Origin: Thermoplasmata archaeon | Lineage (GTDB): Archaea > Thermoplasmatota > Thermoplasmata > Methanomassiliicoccales > Methanomethylophilaceae | DNA length: 64,000 bases | Direction of reading: 5' to 3' | NCBI GenBank assembly: GCA_015063245.1 | Contig: SUSV01000001.1 | Span: 248,001 to 312,000, forward strand | Shown: in pieces, positions 8,888 to 18,613 of the stretch | Layout of the letters: every line of letters begins with the position of its first letter | Numbering within the stretch: the stretch's first letter is position 1 | The notes under the pieces: generated by a model | What the model was told of the DNA's origin: nothing | Seen by the model: only the letters and a program-made list of their open reading frames with translations | The model's database searches: none | Made by a program: the position numbers and the translations under genes

Positions 8888-9225
8888 ATTTTGTAATTCG
8901 GGCTATCTTATCCTGTTAAATAAAGATATCGCGAGTTAAGCTGTCTGAACAGGCCTTCAACGTGTCCATCCTCAACCCATCTTCGATCGAAAACCCCGTC
9001 CAATCATATTTGCTATCCCGGTCCCCAAAGATCGGAACGATCGGATTTTCGCTCTTCCCGGTCATTGTCCACAATCGATTTCTAAGGCGCATCCGACTCG
9101 GATCCGGTGAAAGTTCTCCGTTTGCTGTGGGAATGGAATTTGTTCTTTGTAAAGAATTTATTTTATAATTTTACGAATTAGTTCGTTTAAAAAAATTTAT
9201 TAATCAATCAATCATATTTCAGAAC
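8888..9225. other. Intergenic region with divergent promoters
   Basis: No gene is supported; a 68-codon rightward frame at 8962-9168 has no recognisable features. The left end carries the tRNA-His promoter. The last 60 bases are very AT-rich (a run near 9188-9205) and probably hold the promoter of the ATPase gene at 9226. Confidence 0.5.
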
Positions 9226-10419
9226 ATGGAGATAAAGAGGGAGCTGTTCCTGGATACGCTGTCGAAGTACGGGGATCCTGATGCAATCAAGGTGCTGACC
9301 GGGATACGCAGATGCGGAAAATCCACGCTGCTCAAGCAGTATATCGAGAGACTGAGATCATCAGGGGTGCCCGATGACAGGATATTCTACGTCAACATGG
9401 AATCCTTGACGAACTCACGTTTCAGGGACGGCATGGTCCTCTATGAGGAGATAATGCAGAAGAAGGGCGATAGGCTGTACATATTCCTCGACGAGGTCCA
9501 GTCTATAGAAGGCTGGGAAAGGGTAGTGAACTCCCTGAGGGTGGACATGGACTGTGACATATACATCACAGGATCCAATGCGTACCTTCTGTCCACCGAG
9601 ATATCCACCCTGCTGACCGGACGTACGATTCAGATGAAGGTCCTGCCGCTCTCATTCAAGGAATTCTGTCTCTTCGAGAGACCGGATGACATACCAGGGA
9701 TAATGAGGATATACAGCAGATACGTCGATTTGGGAGGATTCCCGTTCATAAGGCCCGATATGAGCGAGGAGGTCGTCTTCCAGCGTTTAGAGGAGATCAA
9801 ATCGGATATCATACTGAAGGACATCTGCAACCGCAAGGAGAAGATCGACTCGTTGAAGGTGCGCAAGGTCGTGGATTACATGTTCTCGGAGATCGGGAAC
9901 CCGATATCCGCAGAGAGCATATCCGTGAACCTGGGGATAAGTCAATCGGCGGCGAGCGATTATCTGAGGCTGATCACCGATTCACTTCTGTTCTTCAAAG
10001 TAGAGAGATATGACACGAGAGGGAAGACCATCCTGAAGACCATGCCCAAATTCTACTGCACAGACCTGGGGATGAGGAACACCCAGCCGATACCGGTCAA
10101 CAGAGACAGTGGCAGGGTCATGGAGAACATCGTCTGTCTTGAACTGATTCGCCGCGGATACCAGGTGTACGTGGGGAAGATAGGGAACTACGAGATAGAT
10201 TTCATCGCGAGGAGAGGCAAGGAGATCGAGTTCTATCAGGTCGCACAGTCTGTGGCCGATGGCGATACCATGGAGAGGGAGCTGCGGCCGTTCAGATTGC
10301 TCAGGGCGCAGGGAAAGAGGTTCCTTATAACGTCGGATGCGACTGTGGGGCTCCAGACGGAGGAGGCAGTCATCATCAACATCATGGATTTCCTGACGCT
10401 GCGATGTTATGAGCAGTAA
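9226..10419 (+). CDS. AAA-type ATPase with DUF4143 domain
   Basis: A 397-residue ATPase of the widespread prokaryotic family with an N-terminal AAA module and C-terminal DUF4143 domain. Walker A is TGIRRCGKSTLLKQ (about 27-40), Walker B is YIFLDEVQ, and ITGSNAYLLSTEISTLLTGR is the family's sensor region. A winged-helix segment (ISVNLGISQSAASDYLRLI) and a nuclease-like end (YEIDFIARRGKEIEFYQVA) follow. These genes are numerous and mobile in gut archaea and bacteria, and their role is unknown. It is monocistronic and uses relatively many AGG/AGA and ATA codons compared with its neighbours. Confidence 0.85.
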   Translation: MEIKRELFLDTLSKYGDPDAIKVLTGIRRCGKSTLLKQYIERLRSSGVPDDRIFYVNMESLTNSRFRDGMVLYEEIMQKKGDRLYIFLDEVQSIEGWERVVNSLRVDMDCDIYITGSNAYLLSTEISTLLTGRTIQMKVLPLSFKEFCLFERPDDIPGIMRIYSRYVDLGGFPFIRPDMSEEVVFQRLEEIKSDIILKDICNRKEKIDSLKVRKVVDYMFSEIGNPISAESISVNLGISQSAASDYLRLITDSLLFFKVERYDTRGKTILKTMPKFYCTDLGMRNTQPIPVNRDSGRVMENIVCLELIRRGYQVYVGKIGNYEIDFIARRGKEIEFYQVAQSVADGDTMERELRPFRLLRAQGKRFLITSDATVGLQTEEAVIINIMDFLTLRCYEQ

Positions 10420-10698
10420 CAGGAAGCATGACATGGGAGGGGAGGCCCGAGTCTGTCTCGATATCCTCCTTCCGCATCATAGGATGCCGTTTCCTACTGC
10501 TTCCTATTCCTGCGTCATCGAAGGCACAAACGTTCTTGTGAAGACTGAAACTAGTGATTTACAAATGGTACGGATACATCAATCAATGGTCAAATCAGAG
10601 GTGTGGTGTAGTAAGTCGTACAAGCGAATGTCTAGTCTCGCCCTTTCCGCCCACCATAATCAAGGAAAATTGCGATTACCATTATAAGCGTGTGAGCG
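10420..10698. other. Intergenic region before argF
   Basis: A 92-codon rightward frame (10409-10687) overlaps the ATPase stop but has no recognisable features, and its second half is AT-rich regulatory-looking DNA. No tRNA is seen. The argF promoter is probably the ATTATAAG sequence near 10679-10687. Confidence 0.4.
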
Positions 10699-11631
10699 AT
10701 GACGTTCCCTATGGGAAAGAAGAACTTGATCTCGGTCGTCGATATGAGGGACGAATGGCCCGACCTCGTCGACCTTGCACTGAAACTCAAGGCAGAGCGC
10801 GGACACCACGGCGACCCTCTCAAGGGAAAATCGCTGGGAATGATTTTCGAGAAGCCCAGCACCAGGACGAGGATCTCGTTCGATGTCGCGATCACAGAGC
10901 TCGGAGGACACGCCGTCTACCTCGATGAGTCCAAGATGCAGATCGGGGTGCACAGCGAGACCATGGAGGACACCGCCCGTGTCATGAGCCGTTTCGTCCA
11001 TGGGATCATGTACCGTGCATACGACTACAAGATGATGGACAAGCTCGGAGACTGGTCCACGGTCCCCGTCATCAGCGGACTCGACAACCTCGAGCACCCC
11101 TGCCAGGCACTCGCCGACATGGTGACTATCAAGGAGAAGCTCGGAGGATTCAGGGGAAAGAAGCTCGTATACCTCGGAGACGGTAACAACGTCTGCAACT
11201 CGCTGCTCTACGCATGCGCAATCATGGGAATCGACATGGTCGCATGCTGTCCTGCGATCAGGATGCCCAACGCCGAAATCATGTGGAACGCCACGAAGAT
11301 CGCCGAGGCAAACGGATCCAAGATCATCGCATCGCATGAGCCCGAGAAGGCATGCGTAGATGCGGATGTCCTCTACACCGACACATGGATCTCGATGGGA
11401 GACAAGACCTCCGAGGAGGATGCCATCAAGATCTTCAAGCCCTACCAGATCAACGACGATCTCGTAGCGCTCGCGAAGCCCACATGCATCGTCATGCACT
11501 GCCTCCCCGCTCACCGCGGACAGGAGATCACCAACGAGGTCATGGAAGGGCCCCACAGCGTGGTCTTCGACCAGGCAGAGAACAGGCTGCACGCACAGAA
11601 GGCTGTGCTGTACACCCTGATGAAGGACTGA
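10699..11631 (+). CDS. argF: Ornithine carbamoyltransferase
   Basis: A 310-residue enzyme that forms citrulline from ornithine and carbamoyl phosphate in arginine synthesis. The carbamoyl-phosphate motif is EKPSTRTRISFD (about 51-62), the HPCQ motif is found as EHPCQALADM, and the ornithine-side HCLP motif is VMHCLPAHRGQEI. The length is typical. It stands alone, without other arg genes nearby. Codons are biased toward GGA and CTC, suggesting good expression. Confidence 0.96.
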   Translation: MTFPMGKKNLISVVDMRDEWPDLVDLALKLKAERGHHGDPLKGKSLGMIFEKPSTRTRISFDVAITELGGHAVYLDESKMQIGVHSETMEDTARVMSRFVHGIMYRAYDYKMMDKLGDWSTVPVISGLDNLEHPCQALADMVTIKEKLGGFRGKKLVYLGDGNNVCNSLLYACAIMGIDMVACCPAIRMPNAEIMWNATKIAEANGSKIIASHEPEKACVDADVLYTDTWISMGDKTSEEDAIKIFKPYQINDDLVALAKPTCIVMHCLPAHRGQEITNEVMEGPHSVVFDQAENRLHAQKAVLYTLMKD

Positions 11632-11635
11632 AAAC

Positions 11636-13048
11636 TCAATTAACCTGAGAGGAGACTATGTCCTCGACTATGTCGAGGAACTCCTCCTTTTTCTCATTAG
11701 GGATTGTGGCGCCTGCGGCGACGCTGTGCCCTCCGCCGTAACCGCCCACGAGGCCGGAGGCCGTCTTCATCACAGATGACAGGTCCAGGCCCCTGTCCAC
11801 AAGGTCCCTGTTGGCCCTGGCGGATACCTTCACGCCGTCATCGGCATCTACGAACGCGATTATGGGCAGGTTGTGCCTGCATTCGGAGGAGTTCAGGAGC
11901 ATCCCCGCCACGATCCCGACGACGGTCTCCCTGATGTTGGCACCGGCGTCGAAGTACTGTATGAACCTGCGCTCCCTGATCAGATGGTTGTCCTTGACGT
12001 ATGATAAAGCCGATGATATGTGGCGCCTGTGGTCCGCACGGTTCTGCTCCGCATCCTTCAGGGCGGATTCGTCGCCGCAGCAGATCCTAAGACCGGTCTC
12101 CGCGTCATCGTACCTCCCGCAGGAGTTCAGGACCGTCGCATACTCCTTCGCATCGCGGAGCCCGGTGCCGCTCTTGAACCTCGGCAGCGTGTATACTTCT
12201 CCGTATACTCTGCCCTGCTCCTGGGGAGGGACCAGCTCGAGGACGTTGTCGGTGACCTTCTCCTTCTCCTAAGGCGACAGGTCGTTCCATTTCCTCCAGG
12301 CACCGTTGTTCTTAATGGGGATGTTCAGGAAATCCAGCATGTCCATGCAGCCGTTCGGGTTGTCGCTCAGCCCCTCGAGACGGGGGTCGTTGCTGTACTG
12401 GAAGAACTGCACGATCGGACGGGTCTCCCTTCCGAAGAGACGGAGGTCGTTCTCGGCGATGACGTCCCTGGCCTCCACCGCGTCCTGGAGGATCATGCGG
12501 TTGATGCTGACCAGCTTGGAATTGGTGGAATCCTGGAAGTCGCCGATGGCCCCGATGACGCCTAAGTATGCTAGATCTTTGTTCCTCGGATCGACCTTCT
12601 TCGAGAGGAGGTAGGTCATGCCTGCCCCGCTCACCTCTATCGATCCGTCGAACCCGTAGTTATGGGGGTTGAGATGGTCTATCGAGATGAAGCTGTCCAG
12701 CACGGTCTGCTTCTTCCTCCATTTGGGATCGGGGACATGGTGGTCCGTGATTATGAGGTTGGATCTGGTGAACTCCGACAGGTATCCGCTTCCGAGGTCG
12801 CATATCCATACATAGTCCTCGGATGCCCCGTTGATCATCCTTATCGTCTCTTCGCTGATCTTGGTTTGGAAGACCACTCTGTGGTCGACACCGAGGCGTT
12901 CGCATGTCAGCTTGGCGATCGAGCCTGCGGTGATCCCGTCGGCGTCGATATGGGATATGATGAGGACGTTCTTGGCTGACCTCAGGCCCTTGGCGGCACG
13001 TGCGAGGTCGAGGTCCATGCGGCGTAGGTCACCATCTGTATCCTGCAT
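11636..13048 (-). CDS. RecJ-like DHH phosphoesterase with an in-frame UAG (probable pyrrolysine)
   Basis: A single 470-residue frame interrupted only by TAG at 12269-12271 (codon 260). The first part carries SHIDADGITAGSIAKL and ITDHHVPDP, motifs of the DHH domain in archaeal RecJ-like nucleases. The part after TAG carries VGGYGGGHSVAAGATIP, the GGxHxxAAG signature of the DHHA1 domain needed by this family. No start codon occurs between the TAG and position 11911, while the frame stays open, so a split into two genes is unlikely. Decoding UAG as pyrrolysine restores a normal-length protein. It overlaps the YprB-like gene by 20 bases; an alternative start is ATG at 13018. Archaeal relatives act with the GINS/CMG replication complex. 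Confidence 0.8.
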
Positions 13049-13790
13049 GGTCCGTCACCAGCTTGTCGAAGATCACGCCTGCGATGTACTCCAGGTTGAC
13101 CGTATCCGCACGGTTGTACTCCTGGAGGATGTTCAGCGCATCCTCGTCCGAATGTCTTGTCCATTGATGCCACAGGTGCACGGCCATAGCGCCGTCGACA
13201 TCGATGATGTCGTCATCCCTGTGGATGCCCAGCTCGATCTCGAGCGGTTTCAGCCCTCCCCTGTAGCCCACCTTCCTCGAGGCGAAGCGCAGGTCGTACT
13301 GGGGGATGTCGAGGTCCACCTCGGGGAAGCTGTTCCTCAGCACCGGGACGTCGAAGCAGCTGCCGTTGAATGTGACGAGCATCTTGGCGCCCTCGAGCGC
13401 TTTGGAGAGATTGTCGGAATCCAGATCGAAACCCTCTGTCAGGGTGTATGTCCCGCTCTTCCTGTGAACGGTCACCACGGTCACGAGGGCATCCCTGCTC
13501 AGACCGTCGGTCTCGATGTCGAGGTATGCCGCATCATCCATGAAATGGCGGTACATCCTCCAATGCTCCGGCTTGGGGATTAGATCGGCCAGTGCTCCGG
13601 AGTCGTTCATCTTCAGGAGCTCCTCGGCCTGCATAAGAAGAGGGTCGGACTTCTCCTTGAAGGCGGGTTTCACGCATTCCACGCTGTCGGCCGATAGGAA
13701 ATCGTCCCATGTCCGGATGCCGGATTCCCATATGGCCTTCTCCTTCTTCGCCCCGACGGACGGCAGGAGTTGGAATGTGTGCTCTATCAT
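13029..13790 (-). CDS. YprB-type RNase H-like 3'-5' exonuclease
   Basis: A 253-residue protein. An N-terminal helix-hairpin-helix-like part (LLPSVGAKKEKAIWESGIRT) precedes a DEDD-type exonuclease domain. YLDIETDGLS (about 89-98) gives the first DxE pair, LVTFNGSCFDVPVL the second aspartate region, and EYNRADTVNLEYI the last. It matches the YprB_RNaseH-like domain family. It overlaps the downstream RecJ-like gene, so the two probably form a repair or replication operon. The start lies near the divergent phosphoesterase gene. Confidence 0.8.
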   Translation of the reverse strand: MIEHTFQLLPSVGAKKEKAIWESGIRTWDDFLSADSVECVKPAFKEKSDPLLMQAEELLKMNDSGALADLIPKPEHWRMYRHFMDDAAYLDIETDGLSRDALVTVVTVHRKSGTYTLTEGFDLDSDNLSKALEGAKMLVTFNGSCFDVPVLRNSFPEVDLDIPQYDLRFASRKVGYRGGLKPLEIELGIHRDDDIIDVDGAMAVHLWHQWTRHSDEDALNILQEYNRADTVNLEYIAGVIFDKLVTDHAGYRW

Positions 13791-13846
13791 TGGGCGTGCG
13801 TATAGTAAATCAAGATTAATACCTTGATACGGCTTACCCCGCCACC

Positions 13847-14569
13847 ATGAGGACCAAGGAGATTCTGCCCGGAGTGACCATCACGAACGATAGATGCCTT
13901 GTCCTCGCGGACGGTCCCACCGTGGTTCTCGGGGACCTCCATCTCGGGTACGAGAGGGCCTTGGAGCAGGAGGGGATGTATCTTCCCCGCATCAACACCG
14001 AATCCATACGCGAATCGCTCAACGACATCATCTCAAGGTATGAACCCAAGCGCATAGTTCTGCTCGGCGACATCAAGCATGATTTCAAGAGGGCCAGCTT
14101 CGAGGAGAAGAAGGAGGTCCGCAGGATATTCACCCTTCTCGCCGAGGCCGCACAGGTCGTTGCGATCAAAGGGAACCATGACAACTTTCTGCAGAACATC
14201 GTGTCGGATCTGGGGTTCCTGGTGGTGGATTATCTCGATATAATGGGATACAGGCTGGAGCACGGCCATGTGGATTCCGGCGTGAGGCCAGTGATTATCG
14301 GGCATGAGCACCCTTCGGTCAGGATCCCGGGCGCTGTCGGCGGAGGGATGAAGATACAGTGCTTCGTCCATGCGGAGAAGGAGGGGGTCATAGTGCTGCC
14401 TCCATTCAGCCCGTTCTCATCAGGCAACGATCTGGTGCTGGACAAGAGCTGCATCATGGCACCGGCCCTCAAGGAGTCGGACTATGCCCATGCGCGCCTC
14501 TACGGGGTCACCGAGATGGGCATAATGGATCTGGGCAATCTCACGGATCTGTCCGAGATCTCGATGTGA
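13847..14569 (+). CDS. Calcineurin-like metallophosphoesterase
   Basis: A 240-residue phosphoesterase of the archaeal MPE family. Metal-binding motifs are in order: VVLGDLHLGYE (DxH), IVLLGDIKHDF (GD), VVAIKGNHDNF (GNHD), LEHGHV and IIGHEHPSVRI (GHxH). Such proteins are often found beside DNA-repair helicases in archaea; here the neighbours across the divergent promoter are two nucleases. The substrate is not determined. Confidence 0.85.
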   Translation: MRTKEILPGVTITNDRCLVLADGPTVVLGDLHLGYERALEQEGMYLPRINTESIRESLNDIISRYEPKRIVLLGDIKHDFKRASFEEKKEVRRIFTLLAEAAQVVAIKGNHDNFLQNIVSDLGFLVVDYLDIMGYRLEHGHVDSGVRPVIIGHEHPSVRIPGAVGGGMKIQCFVHAEKEGVIVLPPFSPFSSGNDLVLDKSCIMAPALKESDYAHARLYGVTEMGIMDLGNLTDLSEISM

Positions 14570-14714
14570 CCGCGGAGGAGCTGGATTATACATACATCCA
14601 TTCAGATGGGCCATAATTTAAATGGAGGCTCTTAACTGGCAGAGGGAAGGTATACACTTTCCCATTTTGGTTATATAGAATGAATGACATCCCAAATCCA
14701 CAGAGGTTTTCATT

Positions 14715-15752
14715 ATGGCAATGACACCCAGAGAGAGAGTAATTGCAGCACTGAAACAGGAGTCCCTCGACAGGCCTCCAGTCGCAGTCTTCACACAGTC
14801 AGCAACACTTGACCAGATGGACGCAGTCGGAGCAGCATGGCCCGAGGCACACAAGAACGCAGACCTCATGGCAAAGCTCGCAGCAGCACAGGCAGACCAC
14901 AACGGAACAGAGTGTGTCAGGGCATCCTTCTGTCTCACAGCAGAGACCGAGGCACTCGGAGCACGTGTCGCAGTCGACAAGAAAGACGCAGCACCCATGA
15001 TCAAGGAGCACCCCCTCCACTTCGACGCAATGATGGGAGAGTACGACGATCCCGCAGAGAAGCTCATATCCCCCGAGGAAATGATCAAGACCGGAAGGCC
15101 CGCAGTCGTCATCGAGGCAGTCGAGAAGCTCAAGAAGTCCCACGGAGAGAACTACGCAGTCGTCGCCGGAAACACCGGAGTCATCACACTCACCGGAAAC
15201 ATGGTCAACACCGAGAACATCATCTTCGGAATCCTCATGGCACCCGATGAGGTCGACAAGTGGTGCAACTTCATGACGCCCTACGTCAGGACCTACACCG
15301 AGGCACTCTGGGCAGCAGGAGCAGACTGTGTCCAGTGTTCCGAGCCTACCGGATCAACCGACATGCTCGCACCCGACATGTTCGAGGGATTCGTCGGAAA
15401 GTACATCTCCAAGGCACTCGCACCCAAGGCAGACGCCTACTCGATCCTCCACATCTGTGGAAACACCGAGCCCATCCTCCAGATGATGGTCGACACAAAG
15501 GTCACCGGAATCTCAATCGAGGAGAAGGTCGAGCCCGAAGTCGCATGCGGAAAAGTCGGCGGAAAGACCTGTATGGTCGGAAACGTCGGATCAGTTATGC
15601 CTCTCTTCCAGGGAACACCCGATCAGGTCAAGGCTGCTGCAGTCCGCTCCGCAAAGGCCGGATTCAACATCATCTCCTCTGGATGCGGAATCGCACCCGG
15701 AACACCTGACGCCAACTACAACGCAATGGTTGAGGCAATCAAGTCCCTCTGA
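14715..15752 (+). CDS. mtbA: Methylcobamide:CoM methyltransferase (MtbA/MtaA type)
   Basis: A 345-residue member of the uroporphyrinogen decarboxylase superfamily that moves the methyl group from a methylated corrinoid protein to coenzyme M. The zinc site is visible as HICGNTEP with a third ligand in SSGCGIAPGTP. The MtbA assignment (methylamine branch) is preferred because this window carries methylamine genes and no mta genes, but MtaA (methanol) cannot be excluded from sequence reading alone. Codon use is extreme for GCA, GGA and ATC, as in the mcr genes, implying very high expression. TATA-like boxes lie near 14613 and 14670, and a strong hairpin terminator follows. Confidence 0.85.
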   Translation: MAMTPRERVIAALKQESLDRPPVAVFTQSATLDQMDAVGAAWPEAHKNADLMAKLAAAQADHNGTECVRASFCLTAETEALGARVAVDKKDAAPMIKEHPLHFDAMMGEYDDPAEKLISPEEMIKTGRPAVVIEAVEKLKKSHGENYAVVAGNTGVITLTGNMVNTENIIFGILMAPDEVDKWCNFMTPYVRTYTEALWAAGADCVQCSEPTGSTDMLAPDMFEGFVGKYISKALAPKADAYSILHICGNTEPILQMMVDTKVTGISIEEKVEPEVACGKVGGKTCMVGNVGSVMPLFQGTPDQVKAAAVRSAKAGFNIISSGCGIAPGTPDANYNAMVEAIKSL

Positions 15753-15775
15753 GACTTGACCGAATGAAACTCATT

Positions 15776-15800
15776 CCCCCCTTAACGGGGGGTTCACTTT
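15776..15800 (+). terminator. Hairpin terminator after the CoM methyltransferase gene
   Basis: CCCCCC (15776-15781) pairs with GGGGGG (15787-15792) around TTAAC, and a T-rich stretch follows. It separates the highly expressed gene from the DUF169 gene, whose TATA-like TTTTATACC lies near 15820. Confidence 0.75.
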
Positions 15801-15848
15801 CTCTTTTCGCATTACTCGTTTTATACCTTGAATCCCAATTTCCGACAC

Positions 15849-16559
15849 ATGTCAGAAATTCTGGATAAGAACAAGGAGTACGCGAGTGTAATGAAGGAGG
15901 TCATGAAGCTCCGCTACGAGCCCGTGGCCGTCAAGCTGGTCAAAGAGGGGGAGGAGTATCCCGCAGGATACTCGGAGCCCGCCGAGCAGCAGAGCCACTG
16001 CCAGTCGATATTCAGAGCCAAAGACGGGGCCTGCTTCAAGATGCCCCTCGAATGCCACAACTGCAACGTCGGAGCGTCCGCTCTCGGCATGGTCCCGACC
16101 CCAGACAAGGTCGCCTCCGGGGAATTCCATGCAGGCATCGGTATGCATGACAGCCCTGCGGCGGCAGCTAAGATGATCTCGGACCGTAAGGTCGTACCGT
16201 ACAAGGTCATCGGTACAGTCGTCTGCCCGCTGAAGGATGCCGACTTCATCCCCGATGTGGTGGCCATCGACGACATCCCCGAGAGGATCTATTGGATCGT
16301 CCCGCTCACCACAGCGGAGAAGGGAGGGCGCGTAGAGTTCAGCACATCGCCTTTCCAATGCGCATGCGAGGATATCGTGTCGATGCCCGTTTGCACAGGT
16401 CAGCCCAACATCTCGCTGGGATGCTTCGGTTGCAGGAAGAAGACCACCATGAAAGCCGACGAGATGGCATGCGGTATCCCCTACTCGATGATCCCGGGAT
16501 ACGTCGAGCACCTGAACAAATACAAGGACGGCGCCATGGCGAAGGCCAAGAGGGACTGA
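15849..16559 (+). CDS. DUF169-family protein
   Basis: A 236-residue protein of the DUF169 family, found in many methanogens and anaerobes, function unknown. It has many conserved cysteines: SHCQSIF, ACFKMPLECHNCNVGA, VVCPL, FQCACED, VCTGQP and SLGCFGCRKKT. This suggests metal or cluster binding, or a redox role. The chosen start MSEILDKN sits beyond an upstream in-frame ATG at 15828, which lies too close to the probable TATA box. Its place between the CoM methyltransferase and mcr suggests a link to methanogenesis, but only by position. Confidence 0.75.
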   Translation: MSEILDKNKEYASVMKEVMKLRYEPVAVKLVKEGEEYPAGYSEPAEQQSHCQSIFRAKDGACFKMPLECHNCNVGASALGMVPTPDKVASGEFHAGIGMHDSPAAAAKMISDRKVVPYKVIGTVVCPLKDADFIPDVVAIDDIPERIYWIVPLTTAEKGGRVEFSTSPFQCACEDIVSMPVCTGQPNISLGCFGCRKKTTMKADEMACGIPYSMIPGYVEHLNKYKDGAMAKAKRD

Positions 16560-16574
16560 TATCCGCGAAATCAC

Positions 16575-16600
16575 AGGGGTGGTAACACCCCTATTCTTTA
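16575..16600 (+). terminator. Hairpin terminator after the DUF169 gene
   Basis: AGGGGTG (16575-16581) pairs with CACCCCT (16586-16592) around GTAA, followed by a T-rich tail. Confidence 0.75.
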
Positions 16601-16850
16601 TTCGTGTTACCATTTATAAAAGGAATGAGTATAATCATCCAACTTAAGAAAAATTTAAATAAAACCCATTAAACCGACTCCGGAATCCGGCCATTTTTTT
16701 ATTGCTTCGACAACAAAACAGGGGTTTTGATGGCTCTGTTCTTACACTGTTAACCATCGCTATTAAATGTAGTAAATCGATACCAGAAATCGCAAGGGGT
16801 ATGCAGAATCGCGAGATTTTGCAGAAATTTATCGAATAAGGAGGTATGAA
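16601..16850 (+). promoter_or_regulatory. mcr operon promoter and long leader
   Basis: A strong TATA-like AATTTAAATAAAA near 16652-16664 would start transcription close to 16688, leaving a leader of about 160 nt before mcrB. A small repeat CCGGAATCCGG lies at the predicted start. The leader has no obvious reading frame, and an excellent ribosome-binding site AAGGAGGT (16838-16845) precedes the mcrB ATG. A long leader is compatible with post-transcriptional control, but no known riboswitch fold was recognised. Confidence 0.6.
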
Positions 16851-18173
16851 ATGCCAAAATACGAGGACGTAATCGACTTGTATGACGACAACGGAAAACG
16901 CATCGCGAAAGACATTCCGTTGGAAGCCATCAGTCCATTGCGCAACGCAGCGATCAAGAAGATCGTGTCTCTGACAAAGAGGACAATCGCAGTCGACCTC
17001 GCTGGAATTGAGAAGGGTCTCAAGTCCGGTTCAGTCGCCGGTGCGATGATCAAGGGAAAGGAAATCGACATCCCTCTCGTCAAGAACGCTGCAAAGATTG
17101 CAGGAATCGTTAAGGAAAAGGTCCAGGTCTTCGACGGAGACGGCACAAGTGTCGTCATCAAGGGCAACAGGCTCGTCGTCGTTGTACCTGAAGCAAGGAT
17201 GGATGCTGGAATCGAGTACACCACTGGATTCACAGCAGTTGCAGCAGCAGTGACCGAGGCCATCATCGATGAGTTCAAGATTCCGATGTACGAGGCCAAC
17301 ATGGTCAAGGCAGCCGTATGGGGAAGATACCCCCAGACAATCACATTCCAGGGCGCAAACGTCAAGTCAATCCTCGAGGTTCCCCAGAACAACGAGGGTG
17401 CTGGATTCGCACTCAGGAACATCATGGCAAACCACGTCGTCTCACTCGTCAACAGGAACGCAATGCAGGGAACAGCTCTCTCAGCTATCTTCGAGCAGTG
17501 CGGATCCTACGAGATGGGTGACCTGATCGGAAACTTCGAGAGGGGCGGACTCCTGTCTCTCGCATACGAGGGACTGAACGCAAACAACATGCTCTACACC
17601 CTCGTCAAGAAGAACGGAAAGACAGGAACAGTCGGATCAGTTATCGAGTCCCTCATGGACAGGGCCATCGACGATGGAGTCATCTCCGTCAAAGAGACCC
17701 TCCCCTCGGGATACAAGGTATACACCACAAAGGACCTGCCTCTCTGGAACGCATACGCATCCACAGGAATGGTTGCAGCAGTCATGGTAAACGTCGGAGC
17801 AGCAAGGGCAGCACAGGGAGTTCCCGGAACAGTCCTGTACTACAACGACCTGCTCGAGCACGAGTCCGGACTTCCCGGAGCAGACTTCGGTCGTTCTGAG
17901 GGAGTTGGAGTCGGTATGTCATTCTTCTCTCACTCCATTTACGGAGGAGGAGGACCCGGTCTCTTCCACGGAAACCACGTCGTAACCAGGCACGCAAAGG
18001 GAGTTCTCATCCCTGCAGTAACAGCAGCTAACTGTCTCGATGGAGGAACACAGACCTTCTCCGCAGAAGCAACATCCGGTCTCTTCAAAGAGGTCTTCGG
18101 AGATATCGAGGAGTTCGCAAGGCCCATGCAGTGTGTCGCTGCAGAGGCAAAGAAGGTGAAGAAGAAACTGTGA
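16851..18173 (+). CDS. mcrB: Methyl-coenzyme M reductase, beta subunit
   Basis: A 440-residue McrB, part of the alpha2-beta2-gamma2 MCR complex that releases methane from methyl-CoM and coenzyme B in the cytoplasm using nickel cofactor F430. The N-terminal [20 protein letters not shown] and the glycine-rich [20 protein letters not shown] near residue 370 are family hallmarks. It is the first gene of mcrBDGA, ten bases before mcrD. Codon use is biased to GCA, GGA and ACA. Confidence 0.97.
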   Translation: MPKYEDVIDLYDDNGKRIAKDIPLEAISPLRNAAIKKIVSLTKRTIAVDLAGIEKGLKSGSVAGAMIKGKEIDIPLVKNAAKIAGIVKEKVQVFDGDGTSVVIKGNRLVVVVPEARMDAGIEYTTGFTAVAAAVTEAIIDEFKIPMYEANMVKAAVWGRYPQTITFQGANVKSILEVPQNNEGAGFALRNIMANHVVSLVNRNAMQGTALSAIFEQCGSYEMGDLIGNFERGGLLSLAYEGLNANNMLYTLVKKNGKTGTVGSVIESLMDRAIDDGVISVKETLPSGYKVYTTKDLPLWNAYASTGMVAAVMVNVGAARAAQGVPGTVLYYNDLLEHESGLPGADFGRSEGVGVGMSFFSHSIYGGGGPGLFHGNHVVTRHAKGVLIPAVTAANCLDGGTQTFSAEATSGLFKEVFGDIEEFARPMQCVAAEAKKVKKKL

Positions 18174-18182
18174 GGCCCTTGT

Positions 18183-18611
18183 ATGGTATCTAACCAAACA
18201 GCAGATTACGCAGGCGTTCCGCTTCCGGAAGTACAGATCATCACCAACCGCTTACTGAGCGCAGAGACCACCGAGGTCGTGCTCAACAAGCTCGATGCCA
18301 TCAAGGGCATCAGGCAGATCCAGATGACGGGGGAGAGCATCCCCAAGACCATCAACAGCGGACCTGGGAAGGGACTTCCGAACAACCACACGGAACGCAG
18401 GGTCATCTACGTCAACGGACGCGAGGTCGAGCTCCGCTATCTAGTCGGAGCATTCTATATCGAGCTCGAGGTCACCGACGAGGATGAGCTCGATGCAAAG
18501 CTGAAGGAGATCGAGACCGCATGCAACGAATGCATCGAATTCGGTTACGTCCTCAATGTTGGTAGATATTCGAAATACAAGCCCACACTTCATGATTATA
18601 GGAGTGAATAA
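18183..18611 (+). CDS. mcrD: Methyl-coenzyme M reductase operon protein D
   Basis: A 142-residue McrD. Its position between mcrB and mcrG and its sequence (VQIITNRLLSAETTEVVLNK, FGYVLNVGRYSKYKPTLHDY) match the family. McrD is an accessory protein that binds immature MCR and has been proposed to help in F430 delivery or assembly. Its codon bias is weaker than in the catalytic subunits, as expected for a non-stoichiometric chaperone. Confidence 0.94.
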   Translation: MVSNQTADYAGVPLPEVQIITNRLLSAETTEVVLNKLDAIKGIRQIQMTGESIPKTINSGPGKGLPNNHTERRVIYVNGREVELRYLVGAFYIELEVTDEDELDAKLKEIETACNECIEFGYVLNVGRYSKYKPTLHDYRSE

Positions 18612-18613
18612 TT

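Noticed and set aside
8962..9168. 68-codon frame between tRNA-His and the ATPase gene
   Set aside because: No recognisable motif, no promoter or ribosome site in place.
10409..10687. 92-codon frame before argF
   Set aside because: Second half is AT-rich promoter-like DNA; no family resemblance; overlaps the previous gene's end only by chance frame.
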